Shown: positions 48,959-59,724 of the stretch, in pieces
How positions within the stretch are numbered: position 1 is the stretch's first letter
Layout of the letters: every line of letters starts with the position of its first letter
Program-made: the position numbers and the translations under genes
Source: Sulfurimonas sp.
GTDB taxonomy: Bacteria > Campylobacterota > Campylobacteria > Campylobacterales > Sulfurimonadaceae
Assembly: GCA_030949825.1 (NCBI GenBank)
Contig: JAUZSC010000037.1
Span: 1 to 64,000, forward strand
Reading direction: 5' to 3'
DNA length: 64,000 bases
The notes under the pieces: generated by a model
Databases searched by the model: none
Told to the model about the DNA's origin: nothing
Seen by the model: the letters and a program-made list of their open reading frames with translations, nothing else

Positions 48959-50285
48959 TTATCTCTCCGAAAAAACATACTGTTTAGATTTTAAGATAGG
49001 TTTTAAGATGTATTGCATAACTGTTTTTTTACCAGTTACGATATCTACACTCGCCATCATACCTGGTGTTATGTGAAGTGGATGGTCTTTTGTGCCTAAA
49101 TAATTTTTTTCTGTTTCTACATGGATGATGTAAAAAGTATTTTCTTTTTTATCGGTAATGGTATCGGGAGATATTTGAACCACATGACCAACAAGTCCAC
49201 CATGGATACTGTAATCATAAGCGGATATTTTTATCTGTGCTTCTGCACCTGGACGAATAAAAGCAATATCGCTCGGCTTGATTTTTATCTCTAGATAAAG
49301 TCTCTTATCAGTAGGAACAATCTCAACTAAATCAGCACCAGGTTTTATAGTTCCCCCAACAGTATTTACAAAAAGCGTTTGAACTATACCATCAACAGGA
49401 GAGACAACCATGAGTCTACTTACCTGATCACTGAGTGCGACTTGATCCGTTTTGAGTCGTGATATCTCCGCTATAACAGTATTTAACTCTTTTTTTTGCA
49501 GTGTTGATAAAGAGTTGTTTAGCTTCTCGACGCTTACTTTTATATTCATCAATTGCAAAAGCTAAGCGTGGTAGCGACAGTGAAGCAGCTTCTATATCAT
49601 TTTCTATACCATTCGCTTCGCGTTTGAGTTTAAGAAAATCTACCTTTGATTTTACTCCCTCTCGTACCATTGGAGCAGTCATAGAAATCTCTTCAGATAC
49701 AAACTCTAAAGATTTTTTCAGTGTACGAATTCGTGCTTGTGCTTCTTTGTATTCTTGTTTTCTTTGTTGAATTTGCTTAAACAAAGAGTTGTCCCGTGCC
49801 ATGAATTCTATCTTATTTGAATTATAAAGTTGTTCTTCAAGTTCACTTTGAAGCGTTATCTTATTTGTTTTATAGGGTCTATCATGTGCTTCCGCATTTA
49901 GCCTGACACTTTTTGCTTCGAGCTCTCTAGACTTCATTGCATTTGCCTGTGAGCTAGAAAATGATTTTGCATTTTTTATTTTTAAAATGACATCACCAGC
50001 CTTTACTGTTTGACCTTCTTTTATTAAAATCTCATCAACGATTCCACCCTCAAGGTTTTGAATGATTTGATTTTGTCCGTAAGGAATGACATCTCCGTCT
50101 CCACGAGTAATTTCGTCTATACTCGCAAATGATGCCCAAAGAATAAAGGCAAAAAAACTAAAGAGCCATATTTTAATAACGGTACTCATGCGAGAAGGAC
50201 TTCGAGATAAAATAGCCCCACTTAAACTATTCATAAATTCATAGTCCTTTTCTTCAAACTCAATAGGTTGATTACTTTTCTTCAA
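48959..50285 (-). CDS. HlyD/LapC-type membrane fusion protein (one frameshift)
   Basis: A cytoplasmic N-terminus and one membrane helix (TVIKIWLFSFFAFILWASF, about residues 36-55) lead to a lipoyl-like half-motif (GGIVDEILIKEGQTVKAGD), a long coiled coil, the second half (MVVSPVDGIVQTLFVNTVGG) and a barrel ending ITPGMMASVDIVTGKKTV. The frame breaks at the 8-T run 49490-49497; dropping one base joins TAKK to ELNTVIAEISRLKT. Repaired length is about 441 residues. It bridges the ABC exporter and the TolC-like channel. It overlaps the ABC gene by 14 bases. Confidence 0.92.
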
Positions 50286-52440
50286 TGTTTTTACCTCCGC
50301 CTTGGAGTTGTTTTAGGGCTTCATTCTTTGGTGCATCTATAAATATTTTTCCATCGTTCATAACTATAACCCTATCAACTATTTTTAAAAGTGTCATCTT
50401 TTGTGTAACCATAAGAGAAGTTTTTCCTACAAGTGCATCTCTGAGATTATCTAAAAGTCTTGCCTCCGTAATCTGATCCATCGCATTACTCGGTTCATCC
50501 ATAAGCATTACAGGAGCATCAAGTAAAAAAGCACGAGCAATACCAATACTTTGTCTTTGACCCCCTGAAAGACCTTGTCCTCGCTCTCCAATAGGCATCT
50601 CATAACCTCTGGGGTGTTTTTTAATAAACTCAGCAGTTCCACTTATTTGTGCTGCTCGAATCATAGCACTGTCATTTGCGTGCGTTGCTCTAAAAGTAAT
50701 GTTATCCTTAACTGTTCCACGAAAGAGCATAATATCTTGCGATACATAACCCATGTTTTTTCTCAGGTCTGCTGGGTCTATTTGTTTTATTTCGATCCCA
50801 TCGATTAAAATTTGTCCAGAATCTGGCTCATAAAGACCAAGTATGAGTTTTTGAACAGTACTCTTACCACAGCCAATACGACCAATAATAGCTACATGCT
50901 CACCAGGTTCAATAACAAAAGAAACATTTTTAATAGCAGGAATTTCACTTCCTGGGTAAGAAAATGTCACATCAACAAATTCAATATGACCAGTAAAGTC
51001 AGGTCTTGATACAAACTTTTTACCATGAGGTCTTTCACTCGGTTGTGAGATAATATCGTTGAGTGTTTCGTAGGATGTTTTAGTGTCTTCATAGTTCGTC
51101 ATAAGACCTGCTACTTGACCCATCGGTGCAAGTGCCCGTCCTGTTAGAATTACTATACCGATAAGTCCACCCATAGATAATTCATGTGCTTGTATCATGT
51201 ATACACCAACAACAATGATAATCACAGTGTTGAGTTGGATTAAAAGTTGTGTAATTGTTGGAATGGATGAAGAAAGCATACGCGACTTTAAACTTTTTGT
51301 TGCTATTTCGCCAGTTGATTCTTCCCATTTCCATTGTACTTGGTTGAGTGTTCCTAGCGTTTTGAGCGTTTCAATATTGCTAAGTGTTTCAATCAAAATA
51401 GCACTCTTTTTAGCACTTGCCTCATGTGTACTTTCTATACTTGCACGAAGAGGTTTTTTTATAAAAAATGCATAGGATAAAATAAACATCATAGTAACCA
51501 TAGGTACTAAAGCAATGGCGCCACCTATGTATGCAATGACTAAGAGAAATATCACAGCAAAAGGTAAGTCGATAATAGCCGCCATAGTTGCATTCGTTAA
51601 AAAGCTTCTTATGGAGTCAAAATCTTTTATGCTTGAAGAAAATGAACCAACAGATGCTGGATGATTTGCCATTTTTAAATTAAGTACTTTTTCAAAAACA
51701 ATAGAGGACATGATAATATCACTTTTTTTAGCAGCACTCTCAAGTAAAAAGGTTCGAGTAAATTTCAAAAAGGTATCGATGACATAAATTATACTAATCC
51801 CTATAGCAAAAACCCAAAGGGTTTCTATAGCATTGTTTGGTACAACTCTATCGTAAACATTCATTGTGAAAAGTGGAGATGCTAGAACAAAAAGGTTAAT
51901 CAAAAGTGAGGCATATAGAACATCTTTATAGACTCCAGCAGAGAGTTTTAAAGTACTCCAAAACCAGTGCTTTTGTGTTAAGTGAAGTGTTCTTGCATTA
52001 TCTTCGGTATACTCAAACTCTTTTTTAATCATAAAACCAAAGCCGATATACTCATCTTCCAAGTCTTCTAAATCTACAAGGTTTTCAATCGCTTCTTCAG
52101 CAGGCATAATAATTTTAACCTGACCATCTTTTGTAAAACTATCAAGTATGCAAGCGCTTTGATTTGAAAGTAGAACAATCATTGGAAGTTGAAGCGGTGA
52201 GATTTGAGATAAAGGTCTTCGTATTAGTGAAGACTTTAAACCTGCACGCTCAGCAGCTCGTGAAAAAAGCCCTTTTGCATTGTTAATAGAAAAAAGCTCT
52301 GGAGATTCTGAACCTGGCTCTATTGGTAAACCTGCGGTTAAAGCCTCAGCAGAAAAAGGCTTATGATAGAGTTTAGTAAAAAGAACTAAACAATCAAGCA
52401 GAGCATCCATTCGTAAATTATCAGCACTTGTAATAAGCAT
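50272..52440 (-). CDS. Type I secretion ABC transporter (LapB-type)
   Basis: Residues 1-130 form a C39-like domain without the catalytic motif (MDALLDCLVLFTKLYHKPFS), as in exporters of RTX and LapA proteins that do not cleave a leader. The membrane domain follows (about 155-440) and then the ATPase: Walker A IIGRIGCGKSTVQ, signature GLSGGQRQSIGIARA, Walker B VMLMDEPSNAMD. Length is 722 residues. It exports the giant adhesin, judging by proximity and type. It lies 15 bases after the TolC-OmpA gene. Confidence 0.93.
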   Translation of the reverse strand: MLITSADNLRMDALLDCLVLFTKLYHKPFSAEALTAGLPIEPGSESPELFSINNAKGLFSRAAERAGLKSSLIRRPLSQISPLQLPMIVLLSNQSACILDSFTKDGQVKIIMPAEEAIENLVDLEDLEDEYIGFGFMIKKEFEYTEDNARTLHLTQKHWFWSTLKLSAGVYKDVLYASLLINLFVLASPLFTMNVYDRVVPNNAIETLWVFAIGISIIYVIDTFLKFTRTFLLESAAKKSDIIMSSIVFEKVLNLKMANHPASVGSFSSSIKDFDSIRSFLTNATMAAIIDLPFAVIFLLVIAYIGGAIALVPMVTMMFILSYAFFIKKPLRASIESTHEASAKKSAILIETLSNIETLKTLGTLNQVQWKWEESTGEIATKSLKSRMLSSSIPTITQLLIQLNTVIIIVVGVYMIQAHELSMGGLIGIVILTGRALAPMGQVAGLMTNYEDTKTSYETLNDIISQPSERPHGKKFVSRPDFTGHIEFVDVTFSYPGSEIPAIKNVSFVIEPGEHVAIIGRIGCGKSTVQKLILGLYEPDSGQILIDGIEIKQIDPADLRKNMGYVSQDIMLFRGTVKDNITFRATHANDSAMIRAAQISGTAEFIKKHPRGYEMPIGERGQGLSGGQRQSIGIARAFLLDAPVMLMDEPSNAMDQITEARLLDNLRDALVGKTSLMVTQKMTLLKIVDRVIVMNDGKIFIDAPKNEALKQLQGGGKNIEEK

Positions 52441-52455
52441 GTATTTTGACCTTTA

Positions 52456-54290
52456 TTATTTTTTTAGTTTTCTCACTACGATATCTACACGGTTATTTAA
52501 AACTTTGCCTTTTTGCATTTCAGTTGTATAAAGTGGAGCTTCATTTGATTGTGCATATATTGTAATATTAGCTTCTATTGCACCAGCCTGAATCAGTATG
52601 TCTTTAACAACTCCAGCTCTTTGTGCAGATAAAAGGAGCAGTGCCTTCTCATCTAAATCTTCATCGACATTGCCTAAAATATCAAATCTTAAGTTTTCCC
52701 AACCGTAATCTTTAACTTGCTTTATAAGTGCATCTAGAGCATCTGTACCTTCATTTGAAAGCTCTGCATCATGAGAAAATAAAAAACCGCTATATCTTTC
52801 GATTTGGCTTGTGTTTGCAAAAGTTTCTTTACAACCGTAGATTCCTTTCATTTCTAGTGAGAGTGAATTTGAGCAGATGTCTTTGTCATTTGTAATCAAG
52901 TCTTGATCTCTATCGAGTTGTACAGGTAAAGTATCTGTATTCTCAGGGCTAGCTCCATTGAGTCCCACATTTGTATAGACATCATCTGTATTTCCAAGAA
53001 CTGAAGGAACCAAAATTCCCATTGCATCTAGGATTCTATATTTTGCAAACAACATACTGTACTTAGTATTTATAATCTGTGACTTTGAACCAATAAAGTC
53101 ATTTTGTGCAGAAAGTAAATCAAGAAGTGAGCGACGACCTAAATCGTATTCTTTAGAATAAAGCGTTAATGTTTTGAGTGAGAACTTTTTATAATCTTCT
53201 AGATGCTTAAGTTGCAGTGTAAGCTTTTCATTTGAAGCCCATGAGAGTTCAAGTCCTTCAAGAACTTGTCTACGCAAGTCATTTTTAGATTCAACTTCTT
53301 GATGGATATTAGATCTGCTTTTTTGTAATGCTGAATCATCCGCAAAGCCATTGAATATATTGTATTTTAAGTAAGCCATAGCACGAAATCTATCATCAGT
53401 TCCCTCAACGGCACTAAGGTTTTTGTTAAGTGATTGTGATATTTCTATATCTAAAGAAGGGTAGTAGGGTGCATTTTTTTCTTTATATGTAGCCTGTGCG
53501 AGTTTGATGTTGTAGCTACTAACAAGCAAAGATGGATTATGCCCAATGGCAAATTGAGATGCCTCTTCTAAACTCGCAGGTAGTTTTGTTGTAAATTCAG
53601 GTTGAAGCATTTTTGAAGGATCTAAAAATCTTCCAAGAACTCTTTTCATATTGTATGTTACATCTAAAAGAGTGTTTTCTTGCACAACATAGTTTGAGCG
53701 AGCAAGTGATAAAGAAGATTCGATTTTATTCACTTCAGAGAGTGTAGTTAATCCAGAATCGTAAAGCTTTTGCACCTTTGTAAATATCTCTACATTGATG
53801 TCTACATTTGCTTTTGCAGTTTGGAGTAGTTCTTCATTTTTCATAACTTGAAGATAAGTATTTAGCATTTGGAATGAAGTGTCATTTACTTTTCTACATA
53901 ACTGTATGCTGCAGATGCCGTGCGATGCTCTTGTTGTTTTACTTTGTATGTCGTTGCAAAACCATTGAATAGGTTTTGAGTATAGGTTAGGGCATTTTGA
54001 TAAACGCCTAGACCTAGTTTATTTATTGGGTTATTTTGATGATCGCTCAGAGTCGTAACACCGGCATAGTCTTTTCTTCTACTATTTTCATAACCAGCAC
54101 CTATTGAGATGTCGAGTTTAGGATAGTAGCCTGACTCGGCACTCGTTATATCTTCTTTAATACTATTATAATTTTTAAGTCTTTCTAAAATAACTGGATT
54201 GGTATTAATAACTTCTTGAATTGTTGTTGGAAGGTCTTGAGCGTTGAGTATGCTTGTTATTGAAATAACTAATAAAAGTTTGTTTCTCAT
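52456..54290 (-). CDS. TolC-family outer-membrane channel fused to an OmpA-like domain (one frameshift)
   Basis: A signal peptide (MRNKLLLVISITSILNA) begins a TolC/LapE-type protein with the two duplicated helical-barrel halves (SAESGYYPKLDISIGAGYEN; YYPSLDIEISQSLNKNL; YDLGRRSLLDLLSAQNDF). One base is missing near 53890-53893; restoring it joins YSYVEK to VNDTSFQMLNTYL. After about residue 440 comes a linker with a thrombospondin type 3-like acidic loop (DRDQDLITNDKDIC) and an OmpA C-terminal domain ending LNNRVDIVVRKLKK, which binds peptidoglycan in known members. Repaired length is 611 residues. First gene of the secretion operon. Confidence 0.9.
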
Positions 54291-54341
54291 CTTGTTTTAC
54301 CTTTTGTTATTAAGTCTAATATAAAATTAGTGATTTTAATT

Positions 54342-54347
54342 ATTATA
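54342..54347 (-). promoter_or_regulatory. -10 box of the secretion operon
   Basis: On the minus strand TATAAT lies 52 bases before the TolC-OmpA start, with TTTCAT 17 bases further upstream as a weak -35. The tandem 11-bp repeat at 54396-54417 lies about 50-70 bases upstream of it, an activator-like position. Confidence 0.5.
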
Positions 54348-54395
54348 GCCAATAAAAATGACAAATGAAATACTAATACGAAGAAATCATAAGAA

Positions 54396-54417
54396 AGTGA
54401 GTAAATAGTGAGTAAAT
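54396..54417. promoter_or_regulatory. Perfect tandem 11-bp repeat
   Basis: AGTGAGTAAAT is repeated exactly twice without a gap (54396-54406 and 54407-54417), one helical turn each, in the 187-base region between the divergent secretion operon and mutS7. This is the form of a tandem activator site for an OmpR-type or similar regulator. Confidence 0.5.
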
Positions 54418-54477
54418 ACATTTTTTAGTAGCTTTATGATATAATAATAAAATAAAAGATATAGGATAAAGTTATAT

Positions 54478-57400
54478 ATGCAAGCATCAGATGTAAGTGG
54501 AATTTTAAACAATAAAGACAGACTTTTAACACAAACTTACTTTGATTTACAGCGATACTTTGAAGATAAATACGGTTTAGATACAGTTGTCTTTATGGAG
54601 ATTGGAACTTTTTACGAAGTCTATGAAGTTAACAATGATGATGAACAGATTGGTAAGGCTAAAGAGATAGCAGAACTTCTTAACATTCAGCTTACAAAAA
54701 AGAACAAAAACATCATAGAAAACTCAGATAAAAATCCACTTTTAGCAGGAGTTCCTGCAGTGAGTTTTGAGAGATACCTAAGCCGTTTAATATCAGAGCA
54801 AAAATACACGGTCATTGTTGTAAAACAAAAAGGAAATCCTCCTAAAATAAGCCGTTATATAGCGCAGATTGTCTCTCCTGGAACTAATTTTGAGCATATT
54901 GTAGACAATGATGACAACTATATAGTATCACTTCTCATAGATAAGTATCGTGGCATCTACAATGTTGGATACTCTGCAATAGATGTAACAACGGGAAAGA
55001 CTTTTCTTTATGAAACACATGGAACAAGTGAAGATCCATCGTATGCGCTTGATGAAGTTTTTAACCTTTTAAATATTTATAGAACAAGTGAGGTTGTTCT
55101 TACATTTTTAGATGGCATCTCAAACCAACGCCATGTGATGCAGTACTTAGAAATTGCCGAACATTACCACTACAGTGTAAATAACCAAAGACCAAAAGTA
55201 GACTTTCAAAACAAGCTTTTTGCTGAAGTTTATCAGATACAGTCACTCCTTTCACCCATAGAGCATCTCGACTTAGAACGCTCTCCTATGATTACAGAAT
55301 CTTTAGCCATCCTCATTCATTTTGTGATTGAACACGATATGCACATCGTACAAAAGTTGAGTATGCCTCGTTTAATTGATAACCGTCGTTTTATGTACCT
55401 TGGAAACAATGCCCTCGAACAAGTTGGGATTATCTCTAAAGATAAAAAAGAGTTTACACTTTTAAAAATGCTCGATAAAAGTGCAACAGCAATAGGTCGC
55501 CGTCTTTTAAAAGAAAGACTACTCAATCCTATAATGGAAAAAGATGAGCTTGAGCGTCGTTATAACCTTATAGAAAAAGTGTCTTCTCATATACAATTTT
55601 TAGATGAAACAATGCGTGGCATCTACGATATAGAACGCTTATCTCGTAGACTTTCTCTTGCAAGACTCCATCCTTTTGAGATGAATCATGTTTATGAATC
55701 GATGTTAAGTGTAAAAGAATTAATGCAGTATGTTAAAAAATACAAGATTCAAAAAACTCCTTTTCATGAGAGTGAAATTGATGAGTTTATTCGTGATATT
55801 TCTAAAAGTATAGACCTTGATGTATCGCGTCGTTTTACAAACAACACCGTTGATGAAAACTTTTTAATGCCCGGTGTTGATGAAAGTATAGACACTTTAG
55901 TGGAAGAAAATCGTGTGATGCTCATTGCATTTGATGATATTATGAAAAAAATCGAAACGCTCCTTGTAAACACAAATACCGGACGCGCATCAAATCTTGT
56001 AACACTTGGACTTTTAGAAAAAGAGGGTTATTATATTTCGCTTTCAAAAAATAGATTTTCACAAATCGAAAAAGAGTTTTCAAGTGATGAACTTTTATCT
56101 ACATTTAGTGTAAAAAAACTTACAAACAATGTAAAAATTACCTCACAATTTACAGATGGATTATCTGATAAAATTATGAAAAATCGTCGAAAGATAGTAA
56201 ACATTGTCAAAGAAAAATACATTGGACTTCAAGGGCTTTATGAGAGACGCTATTCTTTACTTTTTGACAGAGTTATCGCTTATGTTTCGGACTTAGATGT
56301 AGGGGTGAGTTCTTCAAAAGTATCCCAAATTTATAAACACTCACGACCTATGATAGTTGATGTTGCAAAGGATGAAAACTTTATGCAAATCATGCAACTT
56401 CGTCATCCTCTCATTGAAGTTCAAGAGCGTGGTGGCATCTATGTTCCAAATGACATAGTAATGGGAAATCGTGAGTACATGGATTTGCCACATCCCGAGA
56501 CGGTGATGCTTGAAGTAAATGTGCATGATGGACACGATACAAATGGTGTTTTACTTTATGGGATTAACTCAAGTGGTAAGTCGTCTTTGATGAAAAGTAT
56601 TGGAATCGCAGTTCTAATGGCACAGTCTGGATTTTTTGTAAGTGCTGCTGTTATGAAGTTTAGTATTTTCGACTCACTCTTTACAAGAATCGTTTCAAAA
56701 GACAACTTAGCAAAAGGACTTTCTACCTTTGCAGTTGAGATGCTAGAGATGAAAAATATTTTTAACCGTTCGACCGTTCGCTCTTTAGTTTTAGGAGACG
56801 AGATAAGTCACGGAACAGAAACGCTTTCAGGTGTAGCAATCGTAGCGAGTGCTATTATGAAGTTAGCAAAAACGCGATGTTTGTTTTTGTTTGCAACGCA
56901 CTTACATCAACTCTCAACTATGAAAGAAATCACAAGTTTAAATAATGTAGTAGACTTACATCTGAGTGTTGAGTACGATGAAGAAAAAGACACACTTTTG
57001 TTTAATAGAATCTTACAGTCTGGAAGTGGAAGTAGCATCTACGGCTTAGAGTTTGCAAAGTCACTTCATATGGACAGTGAATTTTTAGACACCGCAAATC
57101 AAATTAGAAAACGACTCTCAAATGACTTTGATGAACTTGAACTTTTAGTAAAGAAAAAGAAATCAAAATACAATAAAGACCTCTATGTAACAAAATGCGT
57201 AATTTGTGGTGCTATGGCGGAAGATGTCCATCATATATCACAGCGTTCTTTAGCAGATACAGATGGCTTTATAGGTCATTTTCACAAGGACAATAAACAT
57301 AACCTTGTTCCATTATGTAAAGAACATCACAATCAAATCCACGATGGAAAACTTCATGTAGGAGGTTTTGTGATGACTTCAAAAGGTTTAGAATTACAGT

Positions 57401-57498
57401 TTGAAGAGAAAATGAGCAAGCCAAAAGCTAAAGTTGTGCAAGAACCTGATATAAATGAAAAGCCAGCATCTACAGACTTTGTTTTGGATGATTGGTAA
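54478..57498 (+). CDS. mutS7: MutS7-type mismatch repair protein with C-terminal HNH nuclease
   Basis: The N-terminal mismatch-binding domain includes [13 protein letters not shown], with the Phe-x-Glu reading motif (about residues 40-52). Connector, core and clamp domains follow, then the ATPase with Walker [14 protein letters not shown] (about 695) and Walker [13 protein letters not shown] (about 773). Near residue 904 a zinc-HNH domain begins: [13 protein letters not shown], then [17 protein letters not shown]. Length is 1,006 residues. Family knowledge: MutS7, with this HNH tail, occurs in marine epsilonproteobacteria, octocoral mitochondria and some giant viruses; the nuclease could replace a separate MutH or MutL nick. 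It starts with ATG divergent from the secretion operon. Confidence 0.9.
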   Translation: MQASDVSGILNNKDRLLTQTYFDLQRYFEDKYGLDTVVFMEIGTFYEVYEVNNDDEQIGKAKEIAELLNIQLTKKNKNIIENSDKNPLLAGVPAVSFERYLSRLISEQKYTVIVVKQKGNPPKISRYIAQIVSPGTNFEHIVDNDDNYIVSLLIDKYRGIYNVGYSAIDVTTGKTFLYETHGTSEDPSYALDEVFNLLNIYRTSEVVLTFLDGISNQRHVMQYLEIAEHYHYSVNNQRPKVDFQNKLFAEVYQIQSLLSPIEHLDLERSPMITESLAILIHFVIEHDMHIVQKLSMPRLIDNRRFMYLGNNALEQVGIISKDKKEFTLLKMLDKSATAIGRRLLKERLLNPIMEKDELERRYNLIEKVSSHIQFLDETMRGIYDIERLSRRLSLARLHPFEMNHVYESMLSVKELMQYVKKYKIQKTPFHESEIDEFIRDISKSIDLDVSRRFTNNTVDENFLMPGVDESIDTLVEENRVMLIAFDDIMKKIETLLVNTNTGRASNLVTLGLLEKEGYYISLSKNRFSQIEKEFSSDELLSTFSVKKLTNNVKITSQFTDGLSDKIMKNRRKIVNIVKEKYIGLQGLYERRYSLLFDRVIAYVSDLDVGVSSSKVSQIYKHSRPMIVDVAKDENFMQIMQLRHPLIEVQERGGIYVPNDIVMGNREYMDLPHPETVMLEVNVHDGHDTNGVLLYGINSSGKSSLMKSIGIAVLMAQSGFFVSAAVMKFSIFDSLFTRIVSKDNLAKGLSTFAVEMLEMKNIFNRSTVRSLVLGDEISHGTETLSGVAIVASAIMKLAKTRCLFLFATHLHQLSTMKEITSLNNVVDLHLSVEYDEEKDTLLFNRILQSGSGSSIYGLEFAKSLHMDSEFLDTANQIRKRLSNDFDELELLVKKKKSKYNKDLYVTKCVICGAMAEDVHHISQRSLADTDGFIGHFHKDNKHNLVPLCKEHHNQIHDGKLHVGGFVMTSKGLELQFEEKMSKPKAKVVQEPDINEKPASTDFVLDDW

Positions 57499-57527
57499 AA
57501 AGAGTTTTAAAGTTGGAAACTCTTTTT
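57497..57527. terminator. Bidirectional terminator between mutS7 and aroE
   Basis: AAAAAGAGTTT (57497-57507) pairs with AAACTCTTTTT (57517-57527) around a nine-base loop. T-runs form the outer arm on both strands. It begins in the mutS7 stop codon and includes the last codons of aroE. Confidence 0.75.
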
Positions 57528-58298
57528 CATAAAAGTATTTATATCTTCTTTTTTTAACGCATAATCTACAAAAAGTTCATTTGCAAGAACGCCTTGACCA
57601 AGAAGCATATCTGCTCCATCTTTATAAATGATATTTTTATCACGAGCAATTTTTAAAAATGGAGTGAGTTTCCCATAAATTGCATCTGCTACGAATGAAG
57701 TGTTGTTGAGTATAGCATCTATGATTTCTTTTGGGGCAGGGAGCTCTTCGTCTTTTAAGCCTGCACTTGTAGTGTTTACGACTAAGTCGTATTTTTTACT
57801 TTCATAGTCATTCCATGTAAAGCATCTACAGCCTATGTCTTTAAAGTAAGCCAACCTACCTTCACTTCTGTTGATTACATCCACTTGTATGTTATCTTGT
57901 AAAAATCGTGCTGAGAGTGCTTTTGCTGTTCCGCCAGCACCTAAAATCAAGATGCTTTTAATCTCTCCAAATTCTTGTATAGCAAACATAAATCCATCTG
58001 CATCTGTGTTATAGCCTAAAAGCTTTCCATCTTTTTTTACTATGGTATTTACAACGCCAACCTTATTTGCAAAGCCTATGATTTCGTCGCAGGCTTTAAA
58101 AGCTGCTTCTTTATGGGGGACTGTTATATTTGCTCCACTTAGACCAAGTTCAAAAAAAGTTTCACGAAGTTTTGAGCCATCTTTTAAAAGTACCCTTGTA
58201 TAGCTTGCTGGATAACTTAGGTTTTTAAAAACACAGTTGTGCATAAGGGGTGAACGGGAGTGTGACACGGGGTCACCAAAAATTGCAAAAAGTTTGAT
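57507..58298 (-). CDS. aroE: Shikimate dehydrogenase, start probably ATC
   Basis: Motifs include the substrate-binding PVSHSRSPLMHN, GANITVPHKE, the NADP-binding ILILGAGGTAKALSARF, and VNTTSAGL. The conserved N-terminus IKLFAIFGDPVSHS requires a start upstream of the only ordinary candidate (GTG at 58268). An ATC at 58298 lies five bases after AAGGAAG and gives 263 residues, the usual length. Either ATC is used or an ATG was mis-sequenced. The enzyme reduces 3-dehydroshikimate to shikimate. It follows trpE by 11 bases. Confidence 0.9.
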   Translation of the reverse strand: MKLFAIFGDPVSHSRSPLMHNCVFKNLSYPASYTRVLLKDGSKLRETFFELGLSGANITVPHKEAAFKACDEIIGFANKVGVVNTIVKKDGKLLGYNTDADGFMFAIQEFGEIKSILILGAGGTAKALSARFLQDNIQVDVINRSEGRLAYFKDIGCRCFTWNDYESKKYDLVVNTTSAGLKDEELPAPKEIIDAILNNTSFVADAIYGKLTPFLKIARDKNIIYKDGADMLLGQGVLANELFVDYALKKEDINTFMKKSFQL

Positions 58299-58309
58299 GC
58301 TGCTTCCTT

Positions 58310-59713
58310 TTAGTCTAAGTCTTCTAAAGAATGCACGAGAGCACCGAGTTTACTTGCTACTTCTTGGTATTCAGTTTCTTTTACACTGTCAGCAACGATT
58401 CCAGCTCCAGCTTGAAGAATAACCTTGTCGTCTTTAACCATAGCCGTTCTAATGGTAATTGCACTATCCATATTTCCATCATAACCAAAGTATCCGATGC
58501 TTCCACTATAAAATCCGCGTTTAATACCTTCATACTCTGCTATAAGTTCCATCGCACGAATCTTAGGTGCACCCGTCATAGTTCCAGCTGTAAATGTTGC
58601 CATAAAAAGGTCAAACATATCTTTGTCGTCATCGAGTTCACCTACAACATCAGAAACTATATGCATAACATGAGAAAATCTTTCAATATGCATCATATCT
58701 TGGACTTTAACCGTTCCAGTTTTGGCAACACGACCAATGTCATTTCGACCTAAATCTATAAGCATTAAGTGTTCAGCTAATTCTTTAGGGTCAGCGAGTA
58801 ATTCAAGCTCAAGTTCTCTGTCTTGCTCTTTAGTTTCCCCACGCTTGCGTGTTCCAGCAATTGGGCGGAGTAATAACTCTCCATCTGTTAAACGAACCAT
58901 AACCTCAGGAGAAGAACCTACGATATTAAAGTCCTCATATTCGAGTAAAAACATATAAGGGGATGGATTTTTAGTGCGGAGTATTCTATAAAAACTAAAA
59001 GGATCTACTTTTATATTTCTAGTAAAACGGTTCGTCATTAAAATCTGAAACACATCACCACTTTTTATCATCTCTTTGGATTTATCTATCATGTCGAAGA
59101 ATTTTTCTTTTGAATGTGTAAAGCTACCCTTATCGTCTCCAATATTTCTAACACGATGTTGGTAGGTATAAGAACTTTTTAAGTCATCATGAATACTTTG
59201 AAACTTATCTTCAAAACTTTTAAGTGTGCTCACTAAAGTTATCTGATGATTTTTATGCGAATAGACAAGAATCATTTTTGGAAGTATAAGGTCCAAGTCT
59301 GGAGTATGAAGTTCATCTTCTAAGTCGTTCATATTGTGTTTAAGTTTTGGCTCAAATACTTTTACCATATCGTAGCCAATATAGCCTATAAAACCATCTA
59401 CATAAGCAATTTTTAGTTCTTTACAAGCCTTTTTATAGGGACTTGTATCGATTGACTTGTAATGATTTTTTAAAAATGTAAAAGGATTTTCTTCTTTTGT
59501 ATGTTGTTTAGAATTACTATCGGTATAAATAGTTTTATTATTTATATATTGAAGCCTTTGTCTAGCCCCGATGCAAATAAAACTATAATTTCCATCACTT
59601 TGTCCAGCACTTTCAAAAAGGTATGTAACCTCATTTGGAAATATAGTTTTTAGTTTTGCATAAACAGCTATGGGCGCTAATTGGTCAAGTGTAAATTGCT
59701 TAGAATATATCAA
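58310..59713 (-). CDS. trpE: Anthranilate synthase component I
   Basis: A 467-residue chorismate-binding enzyme: GDVFQILMTNRFTR, VGSSPEVMVRL, the PIAGTRKRG loop, LMLIDLGRNDIGRVA with metal-binding residues, HIVSDVVGEL and TFTAGTMTGAPKIRAME. It makes anthranilate from chorismate with glutamine-derived ammonia. A component II gene (trpG) is not in the window. It sits between a SPOR-domain gene and aroE, an arrangement known in epsilonproteobacteria. A para-aminobenzoate synthase is less likely by length and motif. Confidence 0.93.
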   Translation of the reverse strand: MIYSKQFTLDQLAPIAVYAKLKTIFPNEVTYLFESAGQSDGNYSFICIGARQRLQYINNKTIYTDSNSKQHTKEENPFTFLKNHYKSIDTSPYKKACKELKIAYVDGFIGYIGYDMVKVFEPKLKHNMNDLEDELHTPDLDLILPKMILVYSHKNHQITLVSTLKSFEDKFQSIHDDLKSSYTYQHRVRNIGDDKGSFTHSKEKFFDMIDKSKEMIKSGDVFQILMTNRFTRNIKVDPFSFYRILRTKNPSPYMFLLEYEDFNIVGSSPEVMVRLTDGELLLRPIAGTRKRGETKEQDRELELELLADPKELAEHLMLIDLGRNDIGRVAKTGTVKVQDMMHIERFSHVMHIVSDVVGELDDDKDMFDLFMATFTAGTMTGAPKIRAMELIAEYEGIKRGFYSGSIGYFGYDGNMDSAITIRTAMVKDDKVILQAGAGIVADSVKETEYQEVASKLGALVHSLEDLD

Positions 59714-59724
59714 AAATACTTCTC

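Noticed and set aside
50272-52440. Peptidase activity in the exporter's C39-like domain
   Set aside because: The cysteine-protease motif is not present; the sequence matches non-cleaving LapB/HlyB-type domains.
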